DNA from: Acholoe squamosa
Taxonomy: Eukaryota; Annelida; Polychaeta; Phyllodocida; Polynoidae
Length of the DNA: 64,000 bases
NCBI GenBank assembly: GCA_949317995.1
Contig: OX439051.1
Location: forward strand, 45,697,250 to 45,761,249
Direction: 5' to 3'
In this document: piece after piece, positions 22,401 to 33,072 of the stretch
How the letters are laid out: every line of letters begins with the position of its first letter
How positions within the stretch are numbered: position 1 is the first letter of the stretch
Program-made: the position numbers and the translations under genes
Notes under the pieces: model-generated
What the model was told of the DNA's origin: nothing
The model's database searches: none
The model's input: the letters and a program-made list of their open reading frames with translations, nothing else

Positions 22401-22595
22401 CTCCGGGCGCGGTGGTGGTGGAGGTGGCATCCTCTCCCGGTCGGTGGCCTCGGCCATCGCAGAGAGCGTCAGGGCTGCCTCCTCAGTTGAAGAGTCCATA
22501 GACTCCTCGACCCGAGACGGGACCTTCGGGTCCTCGCCTTGCTCCAACAGAACGTTGGCTGTCTGACGCGCGGCGTCAATCGTCCCCTGTGCCAT
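19465..22595 (-). pseudogene. Element B ORF3, broken by frameshifts and a stop
   Basis: It starts at ATG 22595 in a strong context (GCCATGG) and encodes MAQGTIDAA. In order: an N-terminal region with a Pro run; a frame change near 22260; a segment with MPVSWLRNYKK that resembles PPEWLRDW of A and D; and a long Glu/Arg/Ser coiled-coil region. A TAG near 21485-21487 breaks the frame. Then come the Cys module CFTDCAY...YMCPGAVNKHGDSDDEEWM (about 21050-21160) and a C2H2-like finger RCPFESC...RFARHIVEHH (about 20810-20900). A second frame change (20650-20790) leads to FPSMGPAGPESQVL, an Arg/Gly-rich RGRGRG patch, and an acidic C-terminus ending at 19465. Total about 1,040 residues. It looks nuclear or nucleic-acid binding, not an envelope. 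Confidence 0.78.
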
Positions 22596-23019
22596 GGCAC
22601 TGAGGGCGACTTCCAATTTCGAATTGGCAAATGTGTTGGACTTCTCCCGAAGGATTCGTCCAACAAAGGTTTCTAGTTAGGGCAAGCTAACACAACAGCT
22701 AGAGGCTGTCTACCGCCAACACTAACCAGAGCGAAAACGGGTGGCGTCTTACCACCACGAGTCCGCTCTAGTTATGAACAATATGACGTCAGACCTCTCG
22801 TCTCGCGAGATCCCGCAAAGGCTATCCGGTGACCTAGTTCTGCGCTTTCCCGCCGCACCCGCGGCGCCACCTAGGGAGCTTCAAAGCGAATGTACCGGTT
22901 AATCCGTCCGCCGCTCACGGGATACAGCTACCCGGGGGGGCGCGTTCGGCATCTCCAGCCGTGGAACGTATGTTAACCGCCTACGGCGGACAACACGCAG
23001 CAGCTCGTTGTGTACTGAG
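22596..23019 (-). promoter_or_regulatory. Element B internal promoter candidate ahead of ORF3
   Basis: The pol-ORF3 gap is CpG-rich and contains TGACGTCA (22784-22791) and the palindrome TCTCGCGAGA (22801-22810), a known metazoan CpG-island promoter motif. The CRE sits in CAATATGACGTCAG, which aligns with the YY1-type site CAATATGGCGACAG at the equivalent place in A. No clear TATA box is seen. Confidence 0.55.
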
Positions 23020-26000
23020 TTAGGTTACAGCAGACCTCAACCGGGGACTGCGTCTAACGCCTTCGGTTAGCCTCTTATTCTTCCCGGCTTTACGTACGGC
23101 CTTTTCTGGGTTCCGCTTAGCCACAGCGGGACCTTTCCCATACGTAATGCCTTCACTCAGCGAGACATTTTTCCTTTTCTTACGATTAGGTCGTTTCCTG
23201 GCCTTCGTCTTCTTTTTCACTATTACCTCGTCTTCCAGCATTTTTCTCGGCCGGCCTCTAGGGCGCTTCATCGGTACTACCACGCTAGGTCCGCTAGGGA
23301 CAGACTCAGGTGGTTGGTAACCGAACTCCCTCTCCGCCTCTTTGCGTCCCTTCCAGGGCCGAAGTTTTCCGACATTTGTCTTCCATTTCCTACCAGTTAG
23401 GCAGTCCTCCATCATCACCGTAGACTCGGAGATGATGCGAATAATTTTAAATGGACCTTCCCAGGGCGTTACGAGCTTCAGCCATTCTAGCGGCTCGTAG
23501 TACCTTAGTACTTTGTCCACAACATTAAAACGAATTCGTTTGGCATTGGTGTCATAACCCACCTTTTGCCACTTCGCACTCTTCAGCAGCTCTTTCCGAA
23601 CGGCCTCGTATGCCTGTTTGAACCTATCCCTTAGCGACTCCACAAACAACACGGTGCAGGGCGCCTCCGGGTCTATCCCAACCACTCCATACACTAAGTC
23701 GGCGGGCATTATGATGTCCTCGCCGAACACTAGCATGTTTGGAGTGCAATTAGTAGATGAATGGACAGTGTTGTTGTAGGCATGTACTACAAACTCACAC
23801 TGTTCATCCCAGTCGTCCTGGTGGGTATTGACCAGGGGCTTTAGCACTTGTATCAGGGTTCTGTTGAACCGCTCTACTTGCCCATCCGACTGTGGTCGGT
23901 ATGGGTTCGTTCGGGTCTTGCAAATGGCTAGGTAATGGCACATTTCCTGCCATAGCTCTGACTCAAACTCTCTTCCATGGTCGCTGTGCATCATAAGGGG
24001 AACACCCAAATGCAGCACCCAGCCTTTCACAAACGCTTCCGCGCATGTGGCGGCTTTGTGATTAGGAAGAGGGAACACCCGGGTATACTTGGTGTAATAG
24101 TCGGTTACGACCATCATGCAAGTATTGTCCCGGGGCGTCGTCTTGATCCCACTGATGATGTCTATCGCCACGCGAGCGAACCTGACACCAAACAATTCCT
24201 GGGATAAGGGTTGCTTTCCCCGGCCGGGTCCCGGCTTGTTTTTACAACAATCCGGGCAAGTGGCGATCCACCGGAGCAGGTCGCCTCTCATTCCAGGCTA
24301 GTAGTAACGCCTTTGTAGGCGCTCTATTGACCTCTTCTTACCGAAATGGCCGCTCGTTTGGTGACCATGGCAATAATACATGATGTCCCTCCTCATCGGG
24401 GCAGGGATCACTATTTGCAACAGCCTACCGTTGGTGGGAGTTGTCTTCCACCTACATAGTATGCTGTCTCGGATCTCTAGCTCAGTCCATTGGGCTAGCA
24501 ATCGCCTCGCTTCCCTATCTTCTAGGGATACTAGCGGCCTTGCCGGTTTAATACCTGACTGTAGGTATTCCATTATGCGCGCGGTGGTGGGATCCGACTG
24601 TTGGAACTTCTTGATGGTCTCCGGGGACCAATCAAGATAGCTACATACAGCCTCCTCCCAGGGGATACGGGAGGTGGTATAATTAAATACCAACCCGGCT
24701 ACCACAGCATTGTGGGCCCCGCAGTCTTCACAAGTGGCATTTTGGCACCTTCGGACAGGTCGCCTCGACAAGGCATCCGCATTGATATGTTTAGCACCGG
24801 GTCGGTGCTCTATTTGTTTATGCTCCAATCCAAACTCGGATAGATGAGCTAACCATCGTCCAATCATCCCCTCGGCGTCCTTAAAGTTAAGGAGCCACCT
24901 AAGAGACGAATGGTCGGTTCTTAAAGTGAAGTCACTTCCCCAGAGGAAATGCTTAAACTTCTTCGTATACACCACTACCGCGAGGAGTTCCCACTTGGTG
25001 GTACAATAATTACGCTGGGTCTTGCTTAGCGTGTTGCTAGCGAATGCTATTGGGACTTCGACTCCCTCCTGGACCTGAGAGAGAGCTGCCCCTATTGCAT
25101 CATTACTCGCATCTGTGTCTAAGATGAAATGTCCCTTGGGAGTGGGATATTTCAACACGGGTGTGTTTCTAAACAAATCTTTTATTTTATTAAAAGATTC
25201 TTCTTGCTCGCTGGTCCATGGGAATGGGTCCCGTGCCCTACCCGGGGTCCAGTGAGCTAAGCACTGCATGGGAAAGCTGACACGAGAATAATTCGGTATG
25301 AAATCACGGTAATAGGAACAAAATCCTAGAAATGATCTCACCTCCTTAGCACTCGTGGGTCTTTCCCAATTCTCTACAGCTTCTAATTTCTCCGGATCTG
25401 CGCTCACCCCGTTGGGGGTGATGATCCTTCCCAAGTATGTAATTGTTTTCTTAAACAGGTTACATTTCTTGGGTTTGAGTTTTAGACCGTTTGATAGTAT
25501 CCGGTCGAGTACCAATTGCCAATTTGCATGGCATTCCCTAAACGACTTGCCGAACACGACAACATCGTCCAAGTAGACCAAACATTTCTTCCACAAGAGA
25601 TCACTCAACAAGGATTCCATCATGGCCTCGAATGTAGCGGGGGCATTACACAATCCAAAGGGTAAGACATTATACTCGAATAACCCCATATGACTGGAGA
25701 ACGCTGTTTTCTCCATGTCATCGGGGTGCATCGGTATCTGCCAATACCCAGATTGTAAGTCCAAGGTACAGAACCATTGGTTCCCACCCAAGCTATCTAA
25801 CGTCTCATCTATCCTTGGTAAAGGATATGAGTTCTTCTTTGTCATACCGTTCAGTTTTCGGTAGTCGACACAAAAGCGGATTGTACCGTCTTTCTTAGTG
25901 GTCATACAAACAGGGCTGGACCAGGGACTCGAGCTCGGCACGATGACCCCTAGGTCCAACTGTTTTTGTATTTCCTGTTCGCAAATTAACTTCTTCTTGA

Positions 26001-27264
26001 GAGGAAGTCTACGATACGGGATTTTAAAAGGTTTCTCGTTGCCCACATCTATGGTGTGCAACACCTTGTCGGATCTACCCACCGGTCCTCCTTCCCTACC
26101 AAAAGCACTCTCGTACTTTTGTAGGAGTTTCGCTAGGCAATCCTTATCCTCCGTATTCTGTAAATCTGATTGGTCAATCAGCTTTTGGAATTCTTCATCC
26201 AATGGATGCTTACTAACGGGGTTTAGTGGTTTATTGAACCTAGCTTCGGCGACGTGTTCAACCGAACTCATCCTACCCACACTGTCGCCTCGCTTCAAGT
26301 AGACCACTGAACCACTTCGGTTAGTCATGGGTAATACAGTCCAAGCTGCATTAGCCACTAATGTATCCACTGAGTCCAACCCGATACTCGACAAGTACAC
26401 CGTGTCGGGTTCATAGACTCCAGTTTCATTCCTTTGGGCCATTGATCCGCCACAAAGGACATCGCAAGTGGTACCCGGTGGGATCTTCACCGTGTGTATC
26501 ACTGATGCAACCGAAGACACTTGTCTCAATACGCATTGGACATGCAAGCCATACGGGTTCCGTATACTCATCATACCATCCCTCGGGTCCAAGATGGCCC
26601 CATATAAGCTTGCAAAATCCAGTCCGAGGATTCCGTCATCACTAACCTCTGCTATAGTTGGCGAAAGAACAAATTCTTTGCCTCCTATATGGATAGGCAT
26701 AAACGTCCTACCAAAAGTACGCATACTGCTTCCGTCGGCTGTGCAAGCATTTACCCCCGTTTTGAGGTTCTCATGGCTGCCGGCCACCGAGTCGAAGAAT
26801 CTTTTGGACACACAGGAGTGGCTGGCTCCAGTATCCACCAAGAATTCACCTACCCGGCCTTCCACAGATATGGGTACATACCACCGTCTCCCCCCTAAAG
26901 GAGAGGGGTTACTGGTAAACTGGTGAAAGTCTCCCAAATCACCAAGATTCAATCCGAGTCCTCTCAAAAATTCCAGACATGGATGACTTGGGGGAAAGCG
27001 TGTCCCACACACTCGGATCAACTCTTTGATCCATCCTTCCTCTCCCCCAGTGCGGCCACTCGCCTCCATATGTTCACTCCCATACACATAAGCACTAGGG
27101 TCCCTGGCCCCGGCCAAGGTGCAGGGGTGCGCACCCACAGCCACCCGGCCTCCAGGTGAATTTGATTCGAAATCTTCCACCGGGTCACCCCCGGTAGCAT
27201 TTTGGCATTCGTTCCTCCCCGGGGTTATACCCAATGCCGTGGATACAACCCCCACTAGTTTTCC
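23020..27264 (-). pseudogene. Element B pol: protease, RT, RNase H, integrase; one nonsense codon
   Basis: Aspartic protease DTGASHSC (about residue 170), RT with FCVDYRKLNG and the catalytic YLDD, RNase H with DTDASND and LRTDHSSLRWLL, and an integrase with HHCC zinc knot, D,D35E core (IDIISG, HSDHGREFE, QVERFNRTL) and WEGPF C-terminal module. The tail carries the AT-hook PRGRPRK and ends VRRSPRLRSAVT. It is about 1,410 residues in one frame except for a TAG at 24298-24300, which replaces the Trp of the YYWPGM motif. Translation probably enters by a -1 shift at GGAAAAC (27258-27264), overlapping the gag stop at 27255-27257. Confidence 0.93.
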
Positions 27265-30200
27265 ACATCAGTGGAATCCGTAGCGTTCTCCCTTCCTTCG
27301 CCGTTGTCTTCGGCTTCATAGAAGGCAGCCATTACCGGCTTAGCAGCGGTACATTCGGAGGAGTAGTGTCCCATGTGCTGGCACCTGAAACACTTAACCG
27401 TTCGGCGATCCACTCTGGGTCTTTGCCGACTGGTTTGGAGGGCATCTGTAATTTTCTTACACATATCCTCCATAAGTTTGGTCATGTCCGGAGACTGACC
27501 CTTCGCTTTATCAGTGCTTACAAGAGGCTTGGCTGCCTTCTCACCAACTTTCGGGTCACTCTTGACCTCGGATGATGGTCTAGAATCCCTTGGCTTATTA
27601 AACGCCTTCCTCGGAATATACTTCCTACCTGAAGCATTTTTCCTTACCTGCATCGAACAGAAGGTGCCATCCTCCTGTTCGATTTCAATCAGTTAAAAGT
27701 CGTCCAAGGTACTATTTACCTCAGACTGCTGGACTACTGATGCTAGGGGAGCCGAGCCGCTGGCATTCCGTATGTCCCCGGCTAACATCGTTCGCTTCTT
27801 CACGGCCATATCTATACCATTAAATATGCCGTGTAATGTTATGCCTTCTTTCCAGGCATCTCTCGCAGCAATCTGCTCGTCTCGGTCTCTCAAACCCTTA
27901 ACGAATTGTATAATCAAATCGTCCATATACCAGTCCTGGTTTTCAGTACCGGGTCTGGCCTTGCTTAGCAGGGCATGGAGTTCCATACCGTATGCTCTGA
28001 AAGCTTCATTAGGCTTTTGCGTGCGATTTTTAAAGCGGACCATCGGATCCTCCTTGACCATGTTACATAACAGTCCACTAGCAGATTCCACTAACTGCTC
28101 GAAACTCCCTACGAGACCGTACCAGGTCCGCCATTGCTCTACAGCCATGGGACCCGGCCCGCCTTTCAAGCATCTCACTAGATGCGGCTTGGCCTAGTAT
28201 GGGGTCCACCCATTACAATTCATCACATCGATGAAATCTTCAAACCACTCTTTCCATGGTCGAGTACCGTCATATTCCTTAGGAATCACGGCTACCCTTC
28301 GGGCGGAATTATGAGCATACATCAATCTGGTGCATTGCTGTTTGCTCCACTCAATCGCCTTGGTTTCGTTCAAGGTTCGATTGCCCCCTATTCCACTGAA
28401 GCTTGTGTTGCCCGGTGGAGGTGGTGGTGGTGGCTGGGTATACGTCCACTGTGAACCACTGTGATTCGTATAGCCCCCACCACCCTGTTTAGGGCCGGTA
28501 CCCGAGGTACTATTGCTACCTGTAGTACCCGTAGCACCGCCCCCCCCCCTTGTGCACCTTGGTGGCCGCCCTCGGATGGTTGGTTCCCCGTTGGTTGACT
28601 ACCATCGTTTGATGGAGTTTGTTGGCTGCTGTCATTACCAGCTCCCAACCCAACACTTTCAGTCTGATCCACATGTATGTGGAAACCACTAGTCTCCGCG
28701 CTACTGTTGGAAGCATCCCGGGGTGCATAGTCCGGGTTTAAGTTGTGGACTATGGGGACTTCACTTATCCAGACTCTACTAGTTCGGCCGTGCTTATCCT
28801 GGGTTCTGATATAGACTCCCCCTTGATCTACATTCCACGTCGCATTGTCATTGACAAAAGGATTGTATTGCGGATGCTTAGGTGTAGAACAGGAGACTGG
28901 GTCACCCTGTTTAACAAACGTCGAGTTCGGGTTTGCGTCCTTACTCGCAGGAGGAGCATTCGCCTGCTCTTGCTCATGTAAATAACTCTCCATAGCAGAC
29001 TTATTTATTGTGAGGGTAGCTACATCCGTAGTCAGGTTTCGCTGTTCCTCCCTTAGCTGTGCGTTTTCTGATAAGATCTCGGATCAAATCTTCTCATTCT
29101 CCGCAACAGCTCGGTTTCGCTCCTCTTGAGCGGCCAATGCCTCTCGCTTAAAAGTATCCTTCAGTAGACGGTACTTTTCACCTTTCTCCTTCTGAGACCG
29201 CTGATACTCATTGGTCTCTCTCCTGATCTCGGATTGTTCCGAGACCAACTTGGCCTCTGTCTCTGCCTTTCGGAGTTGAAGTTTCTTTAACTTCTCCTCC
29301 ATGGCATGCAACTCGGATTGTAGTTTGTTTACATCCCGGGCCTTAGCAACCTCCTCGGCTCTAGCCTTTTCGATTGCTCTGAGTTTATTGGCTTCTTCGA
29401 GTTCCAACTCAGCCAATCTTTTCTCTTTTTCACGTTCGTCTTTCTCCTTTCGCTCCAAACGATGGGCTACGGAAGTTAGACGATATTTTAGGTCGGATTC
29501 TTTTAGAATCGCCTCCTGTTCAACGGATCGTAATTTGCCGATCCGAGATTTAGTTTCCTCTTCTATTTTCAATTGGGCTGCCATGAATTGTTCATGTTGC
29601 CTCTTAGCCTGTAATTCTACCTGCTCTTTGGCTTTCAAATAGGCCGAGGTAGTTTTATACCCGGGGCCCATCCGACGTCCGTATACCGACTTGCGGCTGC
29701 CTCCAGGGTTGAACATGGAGTCAGACAAGCCTTCGTCCAAAGATAGGCCTAGGAAATGCTTTTCCGAGTTTCTCGGTTCGGCATCCCGAGGCTTAGTCTT
29801 CGGGTTTGCTTTCGGGACCAATGGGTCCTTTATAGCTTTACCATCGTCGCTATCATGGTCCGACGATGTCATTAATGGGGCTACTCCGTTTATCCCCTCT
29901 GGTACCGCTCCCGGGGGGGTCGCGGTACGCTGCATAGGGCTTTGTGCCATTGGGGTACCCAAGCTGCTAGCCGAGCCTGCTGGTGCAATTGGACCCAGCT
30001 GGCGTCTGCTAGTTATGACTTGGGACCAATCGCTCAAGTCCAACGTTGGGGGTCTTAATACCCCCTTAAACAATCCTGTATCTGGTGCCGCCGTTTGAGG
30101 TGTACCCGGATACAATCTTACGATGCCACTTCCATCAGTGGTGGCACCGTCCATCAGACCGGGTGTCGAGAAAACAGTCCGGACACCCTCTGAATTGTAC

Positions 30201-30349
30201 ATTTGTTGTTGACCGGGCTTCCAGTCTAACAACAGATGCTGGGATGTAAAGTCATCCTCTTCGAATCCCTCTAGCCCAGGGCTGGGGGGATCCGCTTCGG
30301 GTTTCCCGAGGCTTTCGGCCAATGTGGCCGCGCTCCACCCCCGAACCAA
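27255..30349 (-). pseudogene. Element B gag, broken
   Basis: The frame opens next to the primer site without an ATG (first codon here TTG; the first Met is about 50 codons in). N-terminal part: Ser/Pro-rich, then LSDSMFNPGGS, then about 200 residues of charged coiled coil ending at a TGA near 29084. It resumes in the same frame (28993-28388) with YNPFVNDNA...GGVY, a motif shared with A, D and E. A frame change occurs around a C-run and GGT repeats (28420-28560). The capsid-like region (28300-27693) has a TAG near 28194 and a TAA near 27695. The CCHC knuckle CFRCQHMGHYSSEC follows (27653-27255). Gag ends DVEN at the GGAAAAC-TAG junction. Confidence 0.85.
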
Positions 30350-30352
30350 CTG

Positions 30353-30364
30353 GTCACGGCACCA
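30353..30364 (-). other. Element B primer binding site, tRNA-His
   Basis: On the minus strand TGGTGCCGTGAC lies one base inside the 5' LTR. It is complementary to the 3' end of animal tRNA-His including CCA. Confidence 0.85.
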
Positions 30365-30365
30365 G

Positions 30366-30728
30366 TGTAATGGTTCGTATCGACTTATATGTTGGGTGGC
30401 TCGTTGGCTCGCTTATCACTAGAGATACCAACACAACACGAGTAGTTCGGGTTGGGCAAAGCCCCGGATACCCCTACCTCTCGGGTAGGACTTTATTTAA
30501 TGTTTCAATAGATTATACTGAGCGTCTTGACTGGACCACGTCCAGTCCCCTTCTGCCGCTCGTCCGGCTTCTTAGTAGAAGCTGGACGCGAGGCATGGTG
30601 CTGCCCCCTCTTGTACCAACGGGGTATCGCAAAGCGACACCTAGCTGGCATAGAAGGAACAAGCACCACACGAACACGTCTCTCGGATGAACGGCACTAA
30701 TATATATACAACGATGCCGGCCCCTACA
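30366..30728 (-). repeat. Element B 5' LTR
   Basis: 363 bp. I see one difference from the 3' LTR, in the CAAAGCCC(C/A)GGAT word. It ends against the CAAT duplication. Confidence 0.95.
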
Positions 30729-30732
30729 CAAT

Positions 30733-32394
30733 CACTAATAACTTGTGTTACAGTAAAAGGACCGTCCCAATTAGATGCTAATTTTATGTGTCTAAGTGGT
30801 TCATGTAGTCTTAGAACTCTGTCTCCGGATTGGAATTTCCGATGTTTTAGATCAGTATCATATCCAACCTTCTGCCATTTGGCACTTTTCTTAAGATCAA
30901 TTCGGACAGACTCGTATGCTTTTCTGAACCTGTCTCTTAAGCATTCGACAAAAACTACATGACAAGGTAGTTCTGGGTCCATTCCTACAACTCCAAATAC
31001 TAAGTCTGCAGGCATTATTAGGTCCTCTCCGAAAACTAGTAGATTCGGAGTACAGTTAGTACTTGAATGTACCGTACTGTTATAAGCATGTGTCACAAAA
31101 TGACATTGCTCGTCCCAATCGTCCATGTGTTCATTAACAAGTGACTTCAGGACCTGGATAAGGGTTCTGTTGAACCTTTCCACCAATCTGTCGCTTTGAG
31201 GCCTATACGGATTGGTTCTAGTCTTGCAAATAGCTAAGTATTCGCACATCCCTTGCCAGAGATTTGATTCGAATTCTCTGCCTTGGTCACTGTGTAACAT
31301 TAATGGTACACCGAAACTTAGTACCCAACCTTTCACAAAGGCTTCGGCACAAGTAACTGCTTTGTGGTCCGGTAGTGGAAATACTTTAGTGTATTTCGTA
31401 TAATAATCACACACTACCATCATACAGGTATTCTCATTAGCGGTTGTATTCAATCCACTAATGATATCCACCCCGATTCTTGCGAACCTAACTCCGAAAA
31501 GTTCTTGGGATAGTGGTAGCTTGCCCATCCCGGGTCCGGGTTTGTTCTTACAACAATCCGGACAAGTAGTTACCCATCTTTGCAAGTCTCTTGACATGCC
31601 AGGCCAATAGTATTTCTTGGAAAGTCGTGCTAATGAGCGCTTCCTTCCGAAATAACCACTGGTCCGGTGCCCATGACAGAAATACATAATGTCATGTCTC
31701 ATTGCATGTGGTATCACCACTTGCATGATTTTCTCACCATTATTACATGGCTTCCAACGGTACAACACGCCTTTCCGGACTTCAAGCTCGGTCCATTGAG
31801 CAAGAAACCTTCTCATTTCTCGATTTTCCAGAGAGACTTCTGGTCTAACTGGACGTATACCCTTCGGTACTAATTGCAGTAGCTGCGCAGTTATCGAGTC
31901 AGCTTTGTGGAAACGTTGTATGTGATCCATAGACCAATCCAGTATACTGGCAACTAGGGATTCGAATGGTCTTCGAATCCCTGCTAACACTGCCTTATGA
32001 GCTCCACAATCAGTACAATCCGGATTATCACATTTCCGAATTGGTATTCGAGATAAAGCATCAGCATTTAAATGCTTAACTCCGGGTCTATGCTGAATTT
32101 GGTGATGTTCAAGCCCATATTCGGATAAATGGGCTAGCCATCGGCCTAACATTCCTTCAGCATCTCGGAAGTTCAGTAGCCATCTTAAAGAGGAGTGATC
32201 CGTACGTAAAGTAAAGTTCGTTCCCCATAAAAAATGTTTGAACTTCTTGGTATATACGACTACTGCTAACAACTCTCTTTTGGTTGTGCAGTAATTGCGC
32301 TGAGTTTTACTAAGTGTATTGCTGGCAAAGGCAATAGGTACTTCTCTCCCATTTTGGACTTGCGAGAGAGCTGCACCAATGCTATCATTACTAG
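30733..32394 (-). pseudogene. Element A pol middle part: RNase H to integrase
   Basis: This resumes element A pol after element C (break in DTDAS of RNase H) and runs to element B. It contains the rest of RNase H (SKTQRNYCTTKRELLAVVVY, LRTDHSSLRWLL), the integrase zinc knot and D,D35E core, and part of the C-terminal module (NWDGPFTVTQVISD), where B begins. Two changes look damaging against D and B: the His of GHFG in the HHCC knot is Tyr (SGYFG), and RPQSDG is RPQSDR just before the catalytic Glu. Confidence 0.9.
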
Positions 32395-32862
32395 TGTGGT
32401 GGTCCCGCGTCGTCTTCGAGGTACCTTCGTGGTCCTCGTGGGCGGCGTCGAGAGCACCTCTATTACCCGACGCCTGGGGGCGCTGGAGTCCAGCGCCACG
32501 TCACCACTTGGTCACGTGGCCCTCGACTCCGGTGTATATAAGGCCGTTGTACGGCCTTCCTCAGGGTCAGTCCAGCCCCGACTGACCATCGTGAGCGATG
32601 GTTGGCGGCTGCCCGGCTACCATATTCTAGTACTCCTCTGTGCTGCTGCACAGAGGAGGCGTATGTGGAATATCAACTGTAGACACTAGAAGGCCTGGTG
32701 TCGAACCTGATTTAAAGTTCAAACTCTGCCACCTGTAACTGTGATCGAGAACGGCTGATGCCTATGTGTTATTAGACAATAAAGTTTTAACTGGAACCTG
32801 AATAGTTGTTCTTCGTTGTTTATCGAAAGATTCGATTGAACATCGAGGGGTAGAACACTACA
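32395..32862 (+). repeat. Element C 5' LTR
   Basis: 468 bp, TGTGGTGG...ACACTACA. U3 has TCACGTGG (E-box CACGTG at 32513-32518). The TATA box is TATATAAG at 32535-32542. AATAAA is at 32778-32783. Confidence 0.95.
32540..32658 (+). other. Run of hairpins in the R region of element C
   Basis: Stems follow one another just after the TATA box: AAGGCCGT/ACGGCCTT (32540-32558), GGTCAGTC/GACTGACC (32565-32587), ACCATCG/CGATGGT (32585-32602) and CTCCTCTGTGC/GCACAGAGGAG (32633-32658). The second and third share a few bases and would be alternatives. The 3' LTR has the same set. Confidence 0.6.
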
Positions 32863-32863
32863 C

Positions 32864-32875
32864 TGGTGCCGTGAC
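32864..32875 (+). other. Element C primer binding site, tRNA-His
   Basis: TGGTGCCGTGAC, one base after the 5' LTR, identical to the sites in A, B and D. Confidence 0.85.
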
Positions 32876-33072
32876 CAGTTGTTAACTTTAGTCCGCATAG
32901 GTACTGCGACATGCAGGGTCACTTGGACGAAGGTGATGACCCCAATCACCAACATCAAGTGACTACAGGCCCGTTAGTGGATAGAAATGATCCACTAATC
33001 GGTGGTGGTTTGAACCACACCCTGATATTAGGTCCATCGTCTGACCCGTTGGGCCTGTATCAAAGGAGCTGA

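Larger units (their letters stand above)
18333..30728 (-). mobile_element. Element B: young Ty3/Gypsy-type retrotransposon nested in A
   Basis: 12,396 bp with two 363-bp LTRs (18333-18695 and 30366-30728) that I read as differing at one base. CAAT duplications lie at 18329-18332 and 30729-30732. The interrupted sequence of A matches the uninterrupted copy in D, which fixes the boundaries. Minus-strand order: LTR, tRNA-His primer site, gag, pol, gap with promoter motifs, ORF3, 3' untranslated region, polypurine tract, LTR. Near-identical LTRs imply very recent insertion. Even so, gag, pol and ORF3 each contain at least one stop or frameshift. Either the copy moved in trans, or some breaks are sequencing errors. 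Confidence 0.95.
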
